Source of the DNA: Thermodesulfovibrio thiophilus DSM 17215
GTDB lineage: Bacteria > Nitrospirota > Thermodesulfovibrionia > Thermodesulfovibrionales > Thermodesulfovibrionaceae
Assembly: GCF_000423865.1 (NCBI RefSeq)
Contig: NZ_AUIU01000002.1
Span: forward strand, 1 to 38,675
Length of the DNA: 38,675 nt
Reading direction: 5' to 3'
Shown here: positions 29,277-38,427 of the stretch, one piece after another
How the letters are laid out: each line of letters opens with the position of its first letter
How positions within the stretch are numbered: the stretch's first letter is position 1
The notes under the pieces: model-generated
What the model was told of the DNA's origin: nothing
The model's database searches: none
Seen by the model: the letters and a program-made list of their open reading frames with translations, nothing else
Made by a program: the position numbers and the translations under genes

Positions 29277-30068
29277 GTGAGATTTAAAGTTTTTTTTAAA
29301 ACTGACAAACTTCCAATACTTTACAGACAGAGATTTATGGCTCTGATAAAAGAGATACTTTCAAAACAGAGTCCTGAATACAAAAAAATTCTTTATCCAG
29401 ATCAAGGTTTTTCCCATTCAAAAAAAGTAAAGCCCTTTACATTCGGGATTTTAATGCCTCCTCAAAGAAAATCTGTTAAAGAAAAAATATTCATAGATGA
29501 AAAGACAGCAGTTGAGGATATAGTTTTTTATTTTCCCCATAACTCTTATATTTCTTTTTTAATAAGCTCTATTGATTACGAATTTATAATTAATCTTTAT
29601 AACGGCCTTATTGAAGAAAAAACTTTTAATTTTGGAAATGGTATAACCCTTGAATATAATCGAACATCTTTAATCAGAGAGAAAAAGATTGATCATGATG
29701 AAGTTATTTTTAAAACAATCTCTCCAATCTTAATTGAAGATGAGCAAGAAAAACCTGTTTTACCATTCAAAAATAACCTCGAGAGTTTTAATTTTCATCT
29801 TAATGCAATTCATGATCGAATTTTCAAAGATATCCGTAAAAAGGGACTTTCAAGACTTCTAAAGTTTGAACCTCTTCAGATAAAAAAGTCCGTAGTAAAA
29901 CACACACTAAGCGGGTTCAGACAGCAAACAGGAAAACCTTATATGATGCTTACATGCTTTGAAGGCTGTTTCAGAGTAACAGGAGATAAAGAAGATTTAT
30001 CTCTCCTTTATCAAATGGGCATAGGCTTGAGAACAGGTCAGGGATTTGGCATGGTGGATGTGGTGTAA
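29277..30068 (+). CDS. cas6: CRISPR repeat endoribonuclease Cas6
   Basis: Cuts pre-crRNA within the repeats. 263 residues of the Cas6 RAMP family: an N-terminal ferredoxin-like half and a C-terminal half ending in the Gly-rich loop GIGLRTGQGFGMVDV. His47 and Lys52 (FSHSKKVKPF) lie where the catalytic His and Lys of archaeal Cas6 occur, so the enzyme is probably active. The GTG start is forced: the two upstream ATGs in the same frame are each followed by a stop within four codons. First gene of the cas operon. Confidence 0.9.
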   Translation: MRFKVFFKTDKLPILYRQRFMALIKEILSKQSPEYKKILYPDQGFSHSKKVKPFTFGILMPPQRKSVKEKIFIDEKTAVEDIVFYFPHNSYISFLISSIDYEFIINLYNGLIEEKTFNFGNGITLEYNRTSLIREKKIDHDEVIFKTISPILIEDEQEKPVLPFKNNLESFNFHLNAIHDRIFKDIRKKGLSRLLKFEPLQIKKSVVKHTLSGFRQQTGKPYMMLTCFEGCFRVTGDKEDLSLLYQMGIGLRTGQGFGMVDVV

Positions 30069-30115
30069 AGGATTGAAAATTAATTTATAAGAAGAGAAGA
30101 AAAAAAATAAATATC

Positions 30116-31744
30116 ATGAAACATAAACTTTATTTGAGAGATTGGTATTTTAATGCTGGAATAATAGGATTTTTAACGATTGCAGCTGATGGTAAAGAAA
30201 TCTATAGTCTTCCATCATTGACAGTTGGTGAAAACTACATTGAGTTTGATAACGAGATTTTTGATAGTTTTGAAGATAAGTTTATCAAATATGGATTTCT
30301 AAAATTTTTTAATATCCAGGCGTATCTCCAGAGGATACAAAAAGTCTATAAAGAATTAACTGACAGCAAGTCAAAGATTACAACAGAAAAGATTGCTAAA
30401 AAAATTGAAGAGATTGAAAAGCCACCATATAAAGATTTTCTTAAATTGCTGGATATTCCAATAGAAGGATATCAGACTGTGGAAGATTTTCTTTACAATC
30501 TTGAAAATACCAAAACTATAATAGAATCTTTGCCTAAAGAAGAGATTTATAATATATTGAGTAGCACTGATAAAGGCAAGGAATCACTGAATGGTTTTGT
30601 AGAATGGAGATTTAAAGGTGTTTGTTCACATGACAGCATCTCAGAGTATATAAATAAAATTAAGAATACGAATCTACTAAAGAAGCCCAAAAATAACGAC
30701 CTTTGTATATCCTGTCAGGAAAGAAAGGCAGAATATGAATTTAATAATGCTGTGTCCAATATTATTGGTTTCAACAAGGATAATGCCAACTGGATATGGG
30801 GGTTTAAGGCATCAAAACTGAAGATATGCCCATTATGTGCAATTATCTATAACTGTGCCTTTGTATCTTTTGTCTATGTTCTTAAGAAGGTTGAAGGAAA
30901 TTATCTGAATTATTTCTACTTTCCAAACGAAGATACAGAAGTAAAAACATTATTCGAGACAGTCACGAAATTTAATCTTATGCTTGATAATATTCAAGAT
31001 AGCAGCAATCCACTATATTCAATGATTAAACAGACTGTAGAACATATAGTAGCAAAACAAATAAAGAGTATTATAGAGAATATCAATTTTATAGAGATTG
31101 CTGACAATCCCATACTGGCAGGGCAAAGCTCAAAAGGCTATAATATCTACAATTACAATATCAGTCTTGATTTAGCTGAATTTCTTGATTCGCAGTTTAA
31201 AGCAAACAGTATTCCAAAAGGATCCTATGTAATAAGGAATACCCACTACAACATTGAGGAAGAGATCTTAAAGCTTGCAATTCAAAGACAGATTGATTAT
31301 TCAGTTCTGAATAGCTATTTTGCTTATTCATTGAATGCAGACAAATATTTAGCCAAATATAATCTAAATAAAATAATAAAATTTGTATTTGGATATATTC
31401 AAATGATGAGAGGTGAAACGATGGGAAAAAGCGAAAAAATAATAAGTAAAGGATTTAAAAGTGGTATTAGCCTTCGTAATGAACTATTAAAAAAAGACAA
31501 AGAAAATCAAATCAACGGATTGGTTTATGGTTTTCTAAATGATCTGAAGATAGCAGATAGAGAAAAGTTCCTTGACAAATACATCAGAGCAATAATGTCT
31601 CATAGTCTGCCGAATCTATTTGGAAAGGAAGAAATGCTTGACAAAGATTGCTTTTTACAGTTTGGCTACTCATTTGTGAATGGGCTGATGAGTAAAGGGA
31701 TAAAGGAAAGTGAAGATAATTTAAATGAGGAGGATTTGGTATGA
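30116..31744 (+). CDS. cas8b: Type I-B Cascade large subunit Cas8b (Cst1 / CXXC-CXXC type)
   Basis: 542 residues. Two zinc-finger-like pairs, CISC (C197, C200) and CPLC (C238, C241), are the mark of the Cst1 (Cas_CXXC_CXXC) family, the large subunit of the Tneap variety of type I-B Cascade, expected to recognise the PAM. The N-terminal LYLRDWYFNAGIIGFLTI also fits the family. Its end overlaps cas7 by four bases. The 47-nt gap after cas6 has only a weak purine-rich ribosome site. Confidence 0.88.
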   Translation: MKHKLYLRDWYFNAGIIGFLTIAADGKEIYSLPSLTVGENYIEFDNEIFDSFEDKFIKYGFLKFFNIQAYLQRIQKVYKELTDSKSKITTEKIAKKIEEIEKPPYKDFLKLLDIPIEGYQTVEDFLYNLENTKTIIESLPKEEIYNILSSTDKGKESLNGFVEWRFKGVCSHDSISEYINKIKNTNLLKKPKNNDLCISCQERKAEYEFNNAVSNIIGFNKDNANWIWGFKASKLKICPLCAIIYNCAFVSFVYVLKKVEGNYLNYFYFPNEDTEVKTLFETVTKFNLMLDNIQDSSNPLYSMIKQTVEHIVAKQIKSIIENINFIEIADNPILAGQSSKGYNIYNYNISLDLAEFLDSQFKANSIPKGSYVIRNTHYNIEEEILKLAIQRQIDYSVLNSYFAYSLNADKYLAKYNLNKIIKFVFGYIQMMRGETMGKSEKIISKGFKSGISLRNELLKKDKENQINGLVYGFLNDLKIADREKFLDKYIRAIMSHSLPNLFGKEEMLDKDCFLQFGYSFVNGLMSKGIKESEDNLNEEDLV

Positions 31745-32661
31745 ATGAAAACAAATATCTACATCTTGCAGTAGTTTTTAAGGCGTCAAACTTAAATTAT
31801 GGTGAAGGGGTGGGGAATATTCTGACACTTAAAAAGGTTACTACAGAAGGTAAAAACTACTCGTATATAAGCAGACAGGCTTTAAGATATGATATTGTTA
31901 GGATGCTTAAGGAAATGTATGGATATAACCTCGCAGAAGTGAATAAAGACGCAGGTGTTATCCAATTTGCGACGGGGGCGACGATTCAAGATTTTCCAGA
32001 AATAGATTTTTTTGGTTATATGAAAACTAAAGACAGTAATAAAATTAGAAAGGCTGTGGTCAGACTTACAGATGCTGTCAGTCTTGAGCCTTTCTATAAC
32101 GAATTAGAATTTGGAACAAACAAGGGACTCGCAGATAGAATACCCAATAATGTTGGCAATGATATCTTTCAGGCAGAGATTCACCGTTCTTATTACTCTT
32201 ATACGATAACCTGTAATCTTGATGAAATAGGGATTGATCCAATTGACAAAATTGAACTTTCTAATCATGAAAGGGCTGAAAGGGTTAAAAATCTACTCAA
32301 TGTAATTAAACTCCTCAATAGAGACATTAGAGGCAAGAGAGAAAACCTTTCTCCATTATTTGTTTTGGGTGGACTTTATGATGTTGGAAATCCCTTCTTT
32401 TACAATAGGATAAAACTTTCATTTACAAAAGATACGGTTCTGCTCAATGAAAAGCTCATTAATGATACCCTTGCTATTAAGACTTTGCAAAAATCTGTTG
32501 AAGACCAGACGATGTTGGGTTATCTTAATGGTGAGTTTTCGAATATTGAGGATATAAAAATAAATCACTCTGAAAAATTTTCTATAGAAGAATTTTTTGA
32601 AAAACTTAAAAATAAAATTGACAATTTTTATGGTATCCAACATGAGAACAGTAAGGGTTAA
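31741..32661 (+). CDS. cas7: Cascade backbone subunit Cas7 (Cst2/DevR type)
   Basis: 306-residue RAMP protein that binds the crRNA spacer as a helical filament. The N terminus (HLAVVFKASNLNYGEG...ITLKKVT-like segment, then SRQALRYDIVRML) and the middle FPEIDFFGYMKT followed by RKAVVRLTDAVSLEPF match the Cst2/DevR family. GAGGAGG precedes the ATG, which overlaps the cas8b stop as ATGA. Ends 20 bases inside cas5. Confidence 0.9.
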   Translation: MNENKYLHLAVVFKASNLNYGEGVGNILTLKKVTTEGKNYSYISRQALRYDIVRMLKEMYGYNLAEVNKDAGVIQFATGATIQDFPEIDFFGYMKTKDSNKIRKAVVRLTDAVSLEPFYNELEFGTNKGLADRIPNNVGNDIFQAEIHRSYYSYTITCNLDEIGIDPIDKIELSNHERAERVKNLLNVIKLLNRDIRGKRENLSPLFVLGGLYDVGNPFFYNRIKLSFTKDTVLLNEKLINDTLAIKTLQKSVEDQTMLGYLNGEFSNIEDIKINHSEKFSIEEFFEKLKNKIDNFYGIQHENSKG

Positions 32662-33352
32662 ACTTTACCAGAATTTTGTTAATTATAGGAGAGAGCTAAG
32701 CTATGGCTATGTTCAGACATATCCGCTTCCTACCCCTTCTATGGTTAAAGGCATGGTTCATGCTCTGCTTGATCTGGACAAATACCATAATCTCAGAATA
32801 TCCATACAAGGCAATTATGAATCTGTTGTAACAAATATGCAGAAGGTCTATAAGTTTGATAGAGACAGAGCCTCAAGACCAAACAATCCCTATGATGTTG
32901 TGGTCGGAAATTCTAATAAAACTGCCACGCATGGCATTATGTTTGTTGATGAAATTGTGGATATGCAACTTCTTCTCCATATTTCTTTTGATGAAGAAGA
33001 CTTAAATGAAAAACTCCTTGAGGCTGTAAAACAGAAGACAGTTATTTTGGGTAGAAACGAGGATATTGCCCGTGTGGACATTGAAGACACAGGGCTTGTA
33101 GATATTTTCCCCTCTAATGATGAATATAGGCTTTTATATAACATATATCTCAGACCAGAGATTTGCAAAAGTGGAAGGTTAGAAGGGACATATTACAGAC
33201 TACCGTTTTATTATGAACCTGTCAGTTCATTTAGCGATAAGAGGATATTCAAATATGTTGACGTTGTTTATATTGCAAAAGGCAATAAAATCGAGTATTC
33301 AGACATTATTCTTGATAAAGATGGGTACTTGGTAAGTTTTCTCTCAATCTAA
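32642..33352 (+). CDS. cas5: Cascade subunit Cas5 (Cas5t)
   Basis: RAMP protein that binds the 5' handle of the crRNA. The start MRTVRVKLYQNFVNYRRELSY is typical of Cas5t, so the ATG at 32642 is chosen over an in-frame ATG 45 nt upstream that would add cas7-overlapping residues. YPLPTPSMVKGMVHALLDL is the conserved Cas5 helix. 236 residues. Overlaps cas7 by 20 bases; the cas3 start is one base beyond the stop. Confidence 0.88.
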   Translation: MRTVRVKLYQNFVNYRRELSYGYVQTYPLPTPSMVKGMVHALLDLDKYHNLRISIQGNYESVVTNMQKVYKFDRDRASRPNNPYDVVVGNSNKTATHGIMFVDEIVDMQLLLHISFDEEDLNEKLLEAVKQKTVILGRNEDIARVDIEDTGLVDIFPSNDEYRLLYNIYLRPEICKSGRLEGTYYRLPFYYEPVSSFSDKRIFKYVDVVYIAKGNKIEYSDIILDKDGYLVSFLSI

Positions 33353-33353
33353 A

Positions 33354-35546
33354 ATGGCTGTTTACGCTAAATCAAATCCCGCTGAAACTATTGAAGAACA
33401 TAATAGAAAATTGCTTGAAAATTATGAAAAGCTGAAAAAATTTCTTGATAGAGAAAAGATCCAAAAATATGATGAAATTATTAAAAAGATCCTTTATTAC
33501 CATGACCTCGGCAAACTAAACCATAAATTTCAGAACAAGCTTGGATTATCCTCAAAGGTCATAATTCAAGAGTTAAAAGGTTTTGACGAAATCCCTCATG
33601 AATGGTTATCCATAGCGTTTCTCTCAAAAGAAGACAAAAGATATTTTCATACATTTAGCACAGATGGTGTTTTCTTTGCGGACCTCGTCCAATACTGCAT
33701 TGCATTTCATCATTCAAGGACAAAGCCTTTTGATAAAAAGGCCCTTGAAATGACAATCCGTCATGACCTTGAAAAAAATAAATACAAACTCGGGATAAGC
33801 TATCCCTTGAATTCTGACTATGACATAAATAAGGATATAAAACAAAAGATAGAATCTCAAACAAACTTTAAAAATTATTTCGAACTATTAGTCTTTTTAA
33901 AAGGAATTTTACATAAATGCGATTACACAGCCTCTGCTGATATCGAACCTGAGAAAAACTATGATGGTAACTATGAACTGGATTTCAATAATTGGGTATC
34001 TCAACAGGGTTGGCAGCTTAAACCGTTCCAACACGAGGCAAAAAGGCTTAGAGATAAGAATGTCATCTTAATTGCAGCAACTGGTTCAGGAAAGACAGAG
34101 TATTCTATGAACTGGATAAATGGAGAGAAGGCATTTTATCTTCTGGGACTGAAGACAGCTGTAAATGAGATGTATAGGAGATTTAAAGATATTTTTGGAA
34201 ACAACGTTAGCCTTTTGCATGGAGAGATCAGCTATATGCTTGAAAATAACGAGGCAGATGAAAGCTATATTGAAAGGATAGAAACGGCAAGAAAGTTCTG
34301 CGCTCCAATAACCATTGCAACTGCTGACCAGCTTGTTCCAGCAGTCTTTAAATATAATGGATTTGAATTGCCTTATCTGACTGCATCTTATTCAAAAATA
34401 GTAGTCGATGAGATACAGAGCTTCTCTCCAGACTCTATAGCAGCAATAATGGTTTTTCTTAGCGAAATACATAGGGTTGGGGGTAAATTCCTTTTAATGA
34501 CTGCAACGCTCCCACCTTTTATAAAAGATGAATTGAAAGGATTTCAGGATATAGAATTTCCTGAACAAGAGCTTCCACCAACAAAAAGACATAAGATAGC
34601 GGTGTATAATGAATATATTCATAACGATTCTTCATTAACACTGATCGAAAAAGAATTTCAAGCAGGTAAAAAGGTATTGATTGTTTGCAACACTGTCAAA
34701 AGGGCCCAAGAGATGCATGAGGTCTTACTGGATCTTAGCCCCTTATTGATACATTCAAGGTTTATTTTAAAAGATAGAAGGAAGAAAGAGAGCAACAAGT
34801 TTGGAATAATGGCTATTAATGATCCCACACATCCACCTGCAATCTGGATTGCAACACAAGTTGTGGAAGCAAGTCTTGATTTAGATTTTGATGTCTTATT
34901 TACAGAATGTTCTCCTATAGACAGCCTACTCCAGCGATTTGGGCGCTGCTGGAGAAAAAGAAACAAAGAATATGAGGACAATGAACCAAATATCTATATT
35001 TTTAAAACTGAACATACACGGGTTTATGATAGGGAACTGCTTGACAGAACCTATTCCCTGCTTTTGGCTGACTATAACGGTAGGATTATGGACGAGACGA
35101 CCAAACAAAATGCAATAGTTATGGTTTTCAAGGATATTGAGAAAACAAAATATTATGAAAAATACAGACGGAATAAGGAATTGCTTGAATTGGGCCTCAG
35201 AGCGAGTTCAAGGGTTGAGGCCGAAGACCTTTTCAGAAACATTTTTTTTAATTATTGCGTTATCCCGCGCCCTGTGTATGAAAAAAATGAAAGAGAAATA
35301 ACCGCATTGTTAAAAGATATTGACAGTAAAAACGTTGAAAAAATGCAACGCATTCAGGCAAAAAGTAAATTGAAGGAATTCACCGCTCCTGTTCAAATAT
35401 TTAATCATCCTAAATGTTTATCTCCGGTTGCAGATTCGGAATATTGCAGGAGAAATAATATAATGATAATGAACGATGTAACATATTCTTATGAGAAGGG
35501 GCTTGAGCTGACAGACAAAGAAGGAGAAGGTGTATTAGTCTTATGA
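33354..35546 (+). CDS. cas3: Cas3 helicase-nuclease
   Basis: 730 residues, single-chain HD nuclease plus SF2 helicase that unwinds and degrades target DNA after Cascade binding. HD part: H16, H50-D51 (YYHDLGK), H82, H119-H120 (AFHHSR). Helicase: AATGSGKTE (K247), VVDEIQ (D352-E353), MTATLPP, ASLDLDFDVLFTE and LLQRFGRCWRKR. All catalytic motifs are present. The N terminus begins MAVYAKSNPAETIEEH, so the HD domain starts at once. A 48-nt gap with its own ribosome site separates it from the ERCC4 gene. Confidence 0.96.
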   Translation: MAVYAKSNPAETIEEHNRKLLENYEKLKKFLDREKIQKYDEIIKKILYYHDLGKLNHKFQNKLGLSSKVIIQELKGFDEIPHEWLSIAFLSKEDKRYFHTFSTDGVFFADLVQYCIAFHHSRTKPFDKKALEMTIRHDLEKNKYKLGISYPLNSDYDINKDIKQKIESQTNFKNYFELLVFLKGILHKCDYTASADIEPEKNYDGNYELDFNNWVSQQGWQLKPFQHEAKRLRDKNVILIAATGSGKTEYSMNWINGEKAFYLLGLKTAVNEMYRRFKDIFGNNVSLLHGEISYMLENNEADESYIERIETARKFCAPITIATADQLVPAVFKYNGFELPYLTASYSKIVVDEIQSFSPDSIAAIMVFLSEIHRVGGKFLLMTATLPPFIKDELKGFQDIEFPEQELPPTKRHKIAVYNEYIHNDSSLTLIEKEFQAGKKVLIVCNTVKRAQEMHEVLLDLSPLLIHSRFILKDRRKKESNKFGIMAINDPTHPPAIWIATQVVEASLDLDFDVLFTECSPIDSLLQRFGRCWRKRNKEYEDNEPNIYIFKTEHTRVYDRELLDRTYSLLLADYNGRIMDETTKQNAIVMVFKDIEKTKYYEKYRRNKELLELGLRASSRVEAEDLFRNIFFNYCVIPRPVYEKNEREITALLKDIDSKNVEKMQRIQAKSKLKEFTAPVQIFNHPKCLSPVADSEYCRRNNIMIMNDVTYSYEKGLELTDKEGEGVLVL

Positions 35547-35594
35547 ATGCACAGCTTCTGTAGTATCTGTTGAATTTTTTTATGAGGAGAGTAA

Positions 35595-36668
35595 TTGATA
35601 GATATGACAACCCTTTACATTCTTGAATCCGTCAATAGCGAGAAATTTCCTTATCGTCTGACTATCAGACAGGGAGATAAGTTGTTACTTGCTCTCAGAG
35701 TGCAGGATAAATGGCCTGGACAAAAAGGCAATATCTTCTGTATCAGAGAAGAAAATCATGAACTTGAACCACCTGTGAAAGAAATTGAGAGAGTTCCCGT
35801 CATTTCCCTAAAGCGTTTTGGTAAAAGGCTCGCTATTGTCCTTGATAGATCTATAAACAAAAGATGCGATTTTTTATTCCTGAAAAAGAAGTATAAAACC
35901 AGAGAAGGAGAATACGAACAAATATTCTGGAGGACTCAAAGAGGACTAACAGAAAGAAAGCCCAGAGTTAAACTCTCAACTTATCATAAAGGCATGGTTC
36001 ACGTAATAATTGATACAAATGAAAGATATCCCTGGCGATTTCCTAAAGATAGTATTGAGAAAGCTAAACTGCCTGTAGGAGACTATGCTTTAAAGGTACA
36101 TGACAGAATTCTTGCTGTGGTCGAGAGAAAGACCTTTGAGAATCTTCTCGCAGAATTTGGTAGGATGGCAATATTTCATCAACAGCTTGGGGAACTTTCA
36201 ACATATAAGTATTCAGCTCTTGTTATTGAAGCAAATTATTCAGATTTTTTAAATCTTTCTAAGTTGAAATTTTATAATCCTTCATTCGCGGCGAAGGCAA
36301 TTGGTGAGCTGTATGCCTTGCATCCAGACATTACCATAGTGTTTACTGGAAATCGCAAGCTTGCAAATGAATGGACTTATAGATTTTTTGATGCCATAAA
36401 CGCTCATGAAAATGATCTTCCTAATGAAACAATTTCGGAAATAATAGAAAAATACGATGCATCTTCAAAGACAAGAAGAGATGCTTATTTTGAGATAAAA
36501 AAGAAAATTATCAACAACCTGCCACCAGAGTTTACACTTTCTATGATAGAACAACTGTTTCCAGATACACCATACACAACCATCAAAAAGGTGATTAATG
36601 ATCTCAGAAAAGAGGGTGTTATTGAAAAATATGGCAAAGGAAAGAAGAGCTATTGGCAGAAGATATAA
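35595..36668 (+). CDS. Predicted ERCC4/XPF-family nuclease with C-terminal winged helix, inside the cas operon
   Basis: 357 residues. Residues 1-130 are beta-rich, not recognised. Residues 135-270 follow the ERCC4 nuclease fold: IIDTNE (D140, E143), VGDYAL (D163), AVVERKTFENLL (E177, R178, K179, then N183 where ERKx3D has Asp), and RMAIFHQQL. Residues 305-357 (LSMIEQLFPDTPYTTIKKVINDLRKEGVIEKYG) resemble a winged-helix DNA-binding domain. The start is probably TTG, five bases after GAGGAG; ATG at 35604 is possible. The end overlaps cas4 by 16 bases. It is not a standard cas gene that I know. A role in adaptation, or as branched-DNA nuclease, is inference from position. Confidence 0.8.
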   Translation: MIDMTTLYILESVNSEKFPYRLTIRQGDKLLLALRVQDKWPGQKGNIFCIREENHELEPPVKEIERVPVISLKRFGKRLAIVLDRSINKRCDFLFLKKKYKTREGEYEQIFWRTQRGLTERKPRVKLSTYHKGMVHVIIDTNERYPWRFPKDSIEKAKLPVGDYALKVHDRILAVVERKTFENLLAEFGRMAIFHQQLGELSTYKYSALVIEANYSDFLNLSKLKFYNPSFAAKAIGELYALHPDITIVFTGNRKLANEWTYRFFDAINAHENDLPNETISEIIEKYDASSKTRRDAYFEIKKKIINNLPPEFTLSMIEQLFPDTPYTTIKKVINDLRKEGVIEKYGKGKKSYWQKI

Positions 36669-37177
36669 TTGATATAATTAATTTTCAATCTTTAAAAACT
36701 ACTGGAATTAAGGTCAATTACCTTTATGTCTGCGAACGGAAGCTATGGCTTTTTGACAGAGGCATCCAGATGGAGTCTACGTCTGATAAGGTCTTGATAG
36801 GAAAGCTGCTCGGAGAAGATTCATATCCAAGGGAAGAGAAGAGGGATATGATGATTGATAACCTTATAAATATAGATATTGTCGGTAATAACGAAATACG
36901 GGAAGTGAAATATAGCAACAGGATGTATAATGCAGACAGGATTCAATTGCTCTATTATCTCTATTACCTGAAGCAGCTCGGAATAGAAAAAAAGGGCATT
37001 ATAAACTATCCAAAGATGAGGAAGCGGGAAGAGATAATCTTGACAGATGATGGTGCAAGAGAGGTTGAGGCAGCACTGGTGCGGGTGAAGGAGATTGTAG
37101 GCATGGATAAGCCGCCTGAGTTGCAAAAAAAACCTTACTGCACAAAGTGTGCATATTATGAATTCTGCTTTGGATAA
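36653..37177 (+). CDS. cas4: CRISPR adaptation exonuclease Cas4
   Basis: RecB-like Fe-S nuclease that trims prespacers and helps select PAM-flanked DNA. 174 residues: C27 in YVCERKLWLF, D75, the E84-x-K86 pair in REVKYS, Q98/Y101-Y102 in QLLYYLYYL, and C163, C166, C172 in CTKCAYYEFC for the [4Fe-4S] cluster. The expected histidine in the 'GKLxHE' position reads GKLLGED (G54), so motif I seems altered. The start is TTG, within the ERCC4 gene end; alternatives lie shortly downstream. Confidence 0.9.
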   Translation: MAEDIIDIINFQSLKTTGIKVNYLYVCERKLWLFDRGIQMESTSDKVLIGKLLGEDSYPREEKRDMMIDNLINIDIVGNNEIREVKYSNRMYNADRIQLLYYLYYLKQLGIEKKGIINYPKMRKREEIILTDDGAREVEAALVRVKEIVGMDKPPELQKKPYCTKCAYYEFCFG

Positions 37178-37180
37178 AAG

Positions 37181-38158
37181 ATGAGAAACTACTACATATT
37201 CTCAAATGGCAGGATAAGACGTAAAGAAAATACCGTGTATATCGAAAATGAACAGGGCGAAAAAAGGGCTATACCTATTGAGGATATTGATACCATACAT
37301 GTCTTCGGAGAGGTTGATCTAAATACAAAACTACTCAATTTCCTTGCCCAGCAAAATAAAATTGTGCATTTTTATAATTATTATGGTTTTTATTCAGGAA
37401 GTTTCATGCCGAGGGATAGAAATGTTTCTGGAGAACTCCTTGTGAAACAAGTAGAATATTACCTTGATAATGAAAAAAGATTCTACCTCGCATATTCTTT
37501 TGTAGAAGGTGCCACATTTCACATTCTGAGAAATTTAAGAGAATATAAAAATACAGAGAATTTTCAGGAAAAAATAAGAACTGAAATGATAAAAGCATTA
37601 GAAACTAATACAATTAACGAGTTAATGGGATGTGAAGGAAGAGCGAGAGATATATATTATGAAGCTTTCAATGTGATACTGAAGCCAGAATTTTTTATAG
37701 ACAAAAGACAAAAAAGACCCCCAACAAACCCAATAAATGCTTTAATTTCTTTTGCAAACAGCATGATTTATTCCACAGTGCTTTCTGAGATTTATCACAC
37801 ACAGCTCAATCCAACCATAAGTTATCTTCACGAGCCCAGACAAAGAAGATACTCTTTAAGCCTCGATATTGCAGAAATCTTTAAACCTCTAATCGCAGAT
37901 ACAATTATTTTTAAGTTGGTAAACAATAACATGCTCAAAATAGAAGATTTTGAAGAAGATGTCAATTACTGTTATCTAAATAATACAGGAAGAAAAAAAT
38001 TCATCAAAGAGTTTGACCAAAAACTTGCCACTACTATAAAACATAGAAAATTAAAACGACATGTGTCTTATAGAAGTCTGATAAGATTTGAATGTTATAA
38101 ACTTATAAAACATCTGATAAATGATGAGCTATATAAACCATTTAAAGCATGGTGGTGA
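37181..38158 (+). CDS. cas1: CRISPR integrase Cas1
   Basis: Integrates new spacers into the array with Cas2. 325 residues of the type I-B clade. The metal-binding residues are present: E152 (MGCEGRAR), H217 (SYLHEPRQRRYSLSLDIAE) and D229/E232. N-terminal beta domain starts YYIFSNGRIRRKENTVYI. Three bases separate it from cas4. Confidence 0.97.
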   Translation: MRNYYIFSNGRIRRKENTVYIENEQGEKRAIPIEDIDTIHVFGEVDLNTKLLNFLAQQNKIVHFYNYYGFYSGSFMPRDRNVSGELLVKQVEYYLDNEKRFYLAYSFVEGATFHILRNLREYKNTENFQEKIRTEMIKALETNTINELMGCEGRARDIYYEAFNVILKPEFFIDKRQKRPPTNPINALISFANSMIYSTVLSEIYHTQLNPTISYLHEPRQRRYSLSLDIAEIFKPLIADTIIFKLVNNNMLKIEDFEEDVNYCYLNNTGRKKFIKEFDQKLATTIKHRKLKRHVSYRSLIRFECYKLIKHLINDELYKPFKAWW

Positions 38159-38160
38159 TT

Positions 38161-38427
38161 GTGCCCTATTTAATCGTTACTTATGATGTTGGCGAAGAAA
38201 GAGTGAATAAAGTAAGAAAAATTTTAAAAAAGTATTTCATGTGGGTGCAGAATTCTGTTTTTGAAGGAGATATTACAGAAGGAAAGTTTTTAAAATGCCG
38301 AATTGAACTTGAAAAAGTCATAGATAAACAAGTTGACTCAATTTATTTTTACACTCTCGAAAACAGACTAAATTACCGAAAAACAATTCTGGGAATTGAA
38401 AAAGAATTAACAGAGAACATATTTTAG
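38161..38427 (+). CDS. cas2: CRISPR adaptation protein Cas2
   Basis: Small ferredoxin-fold dimer that bridges two Cas1 dimers. MPYLIVTYDVGEERVNKVRK carries the conserved Asp after the first strand, and FMWVQNSVFEGDI is the family's second signature. The GTG at 38161 is preferred because Cas2 proteins begin directly with this strand; an in-frame ATG at 38149, within the cas1 end, would add four residues. 88 residues. Last gene before the leader. Confidence 0.93.
   Translation: MPYLIVTYDVGEERVNKVRKILKKYFMWVQNSVFEGDITEGKFLKCRIELEKVIDKQVDSIYFYTLENRLNYRKTILGIEKELTENIF

Noticed and set aside
32597-32641. Longer Cas5 starting at 32597
   Set aside because: The extra residues come from the cas7 overlap and are not part of the Cas5 fold, which begins at MRTVRVKLYQNF.
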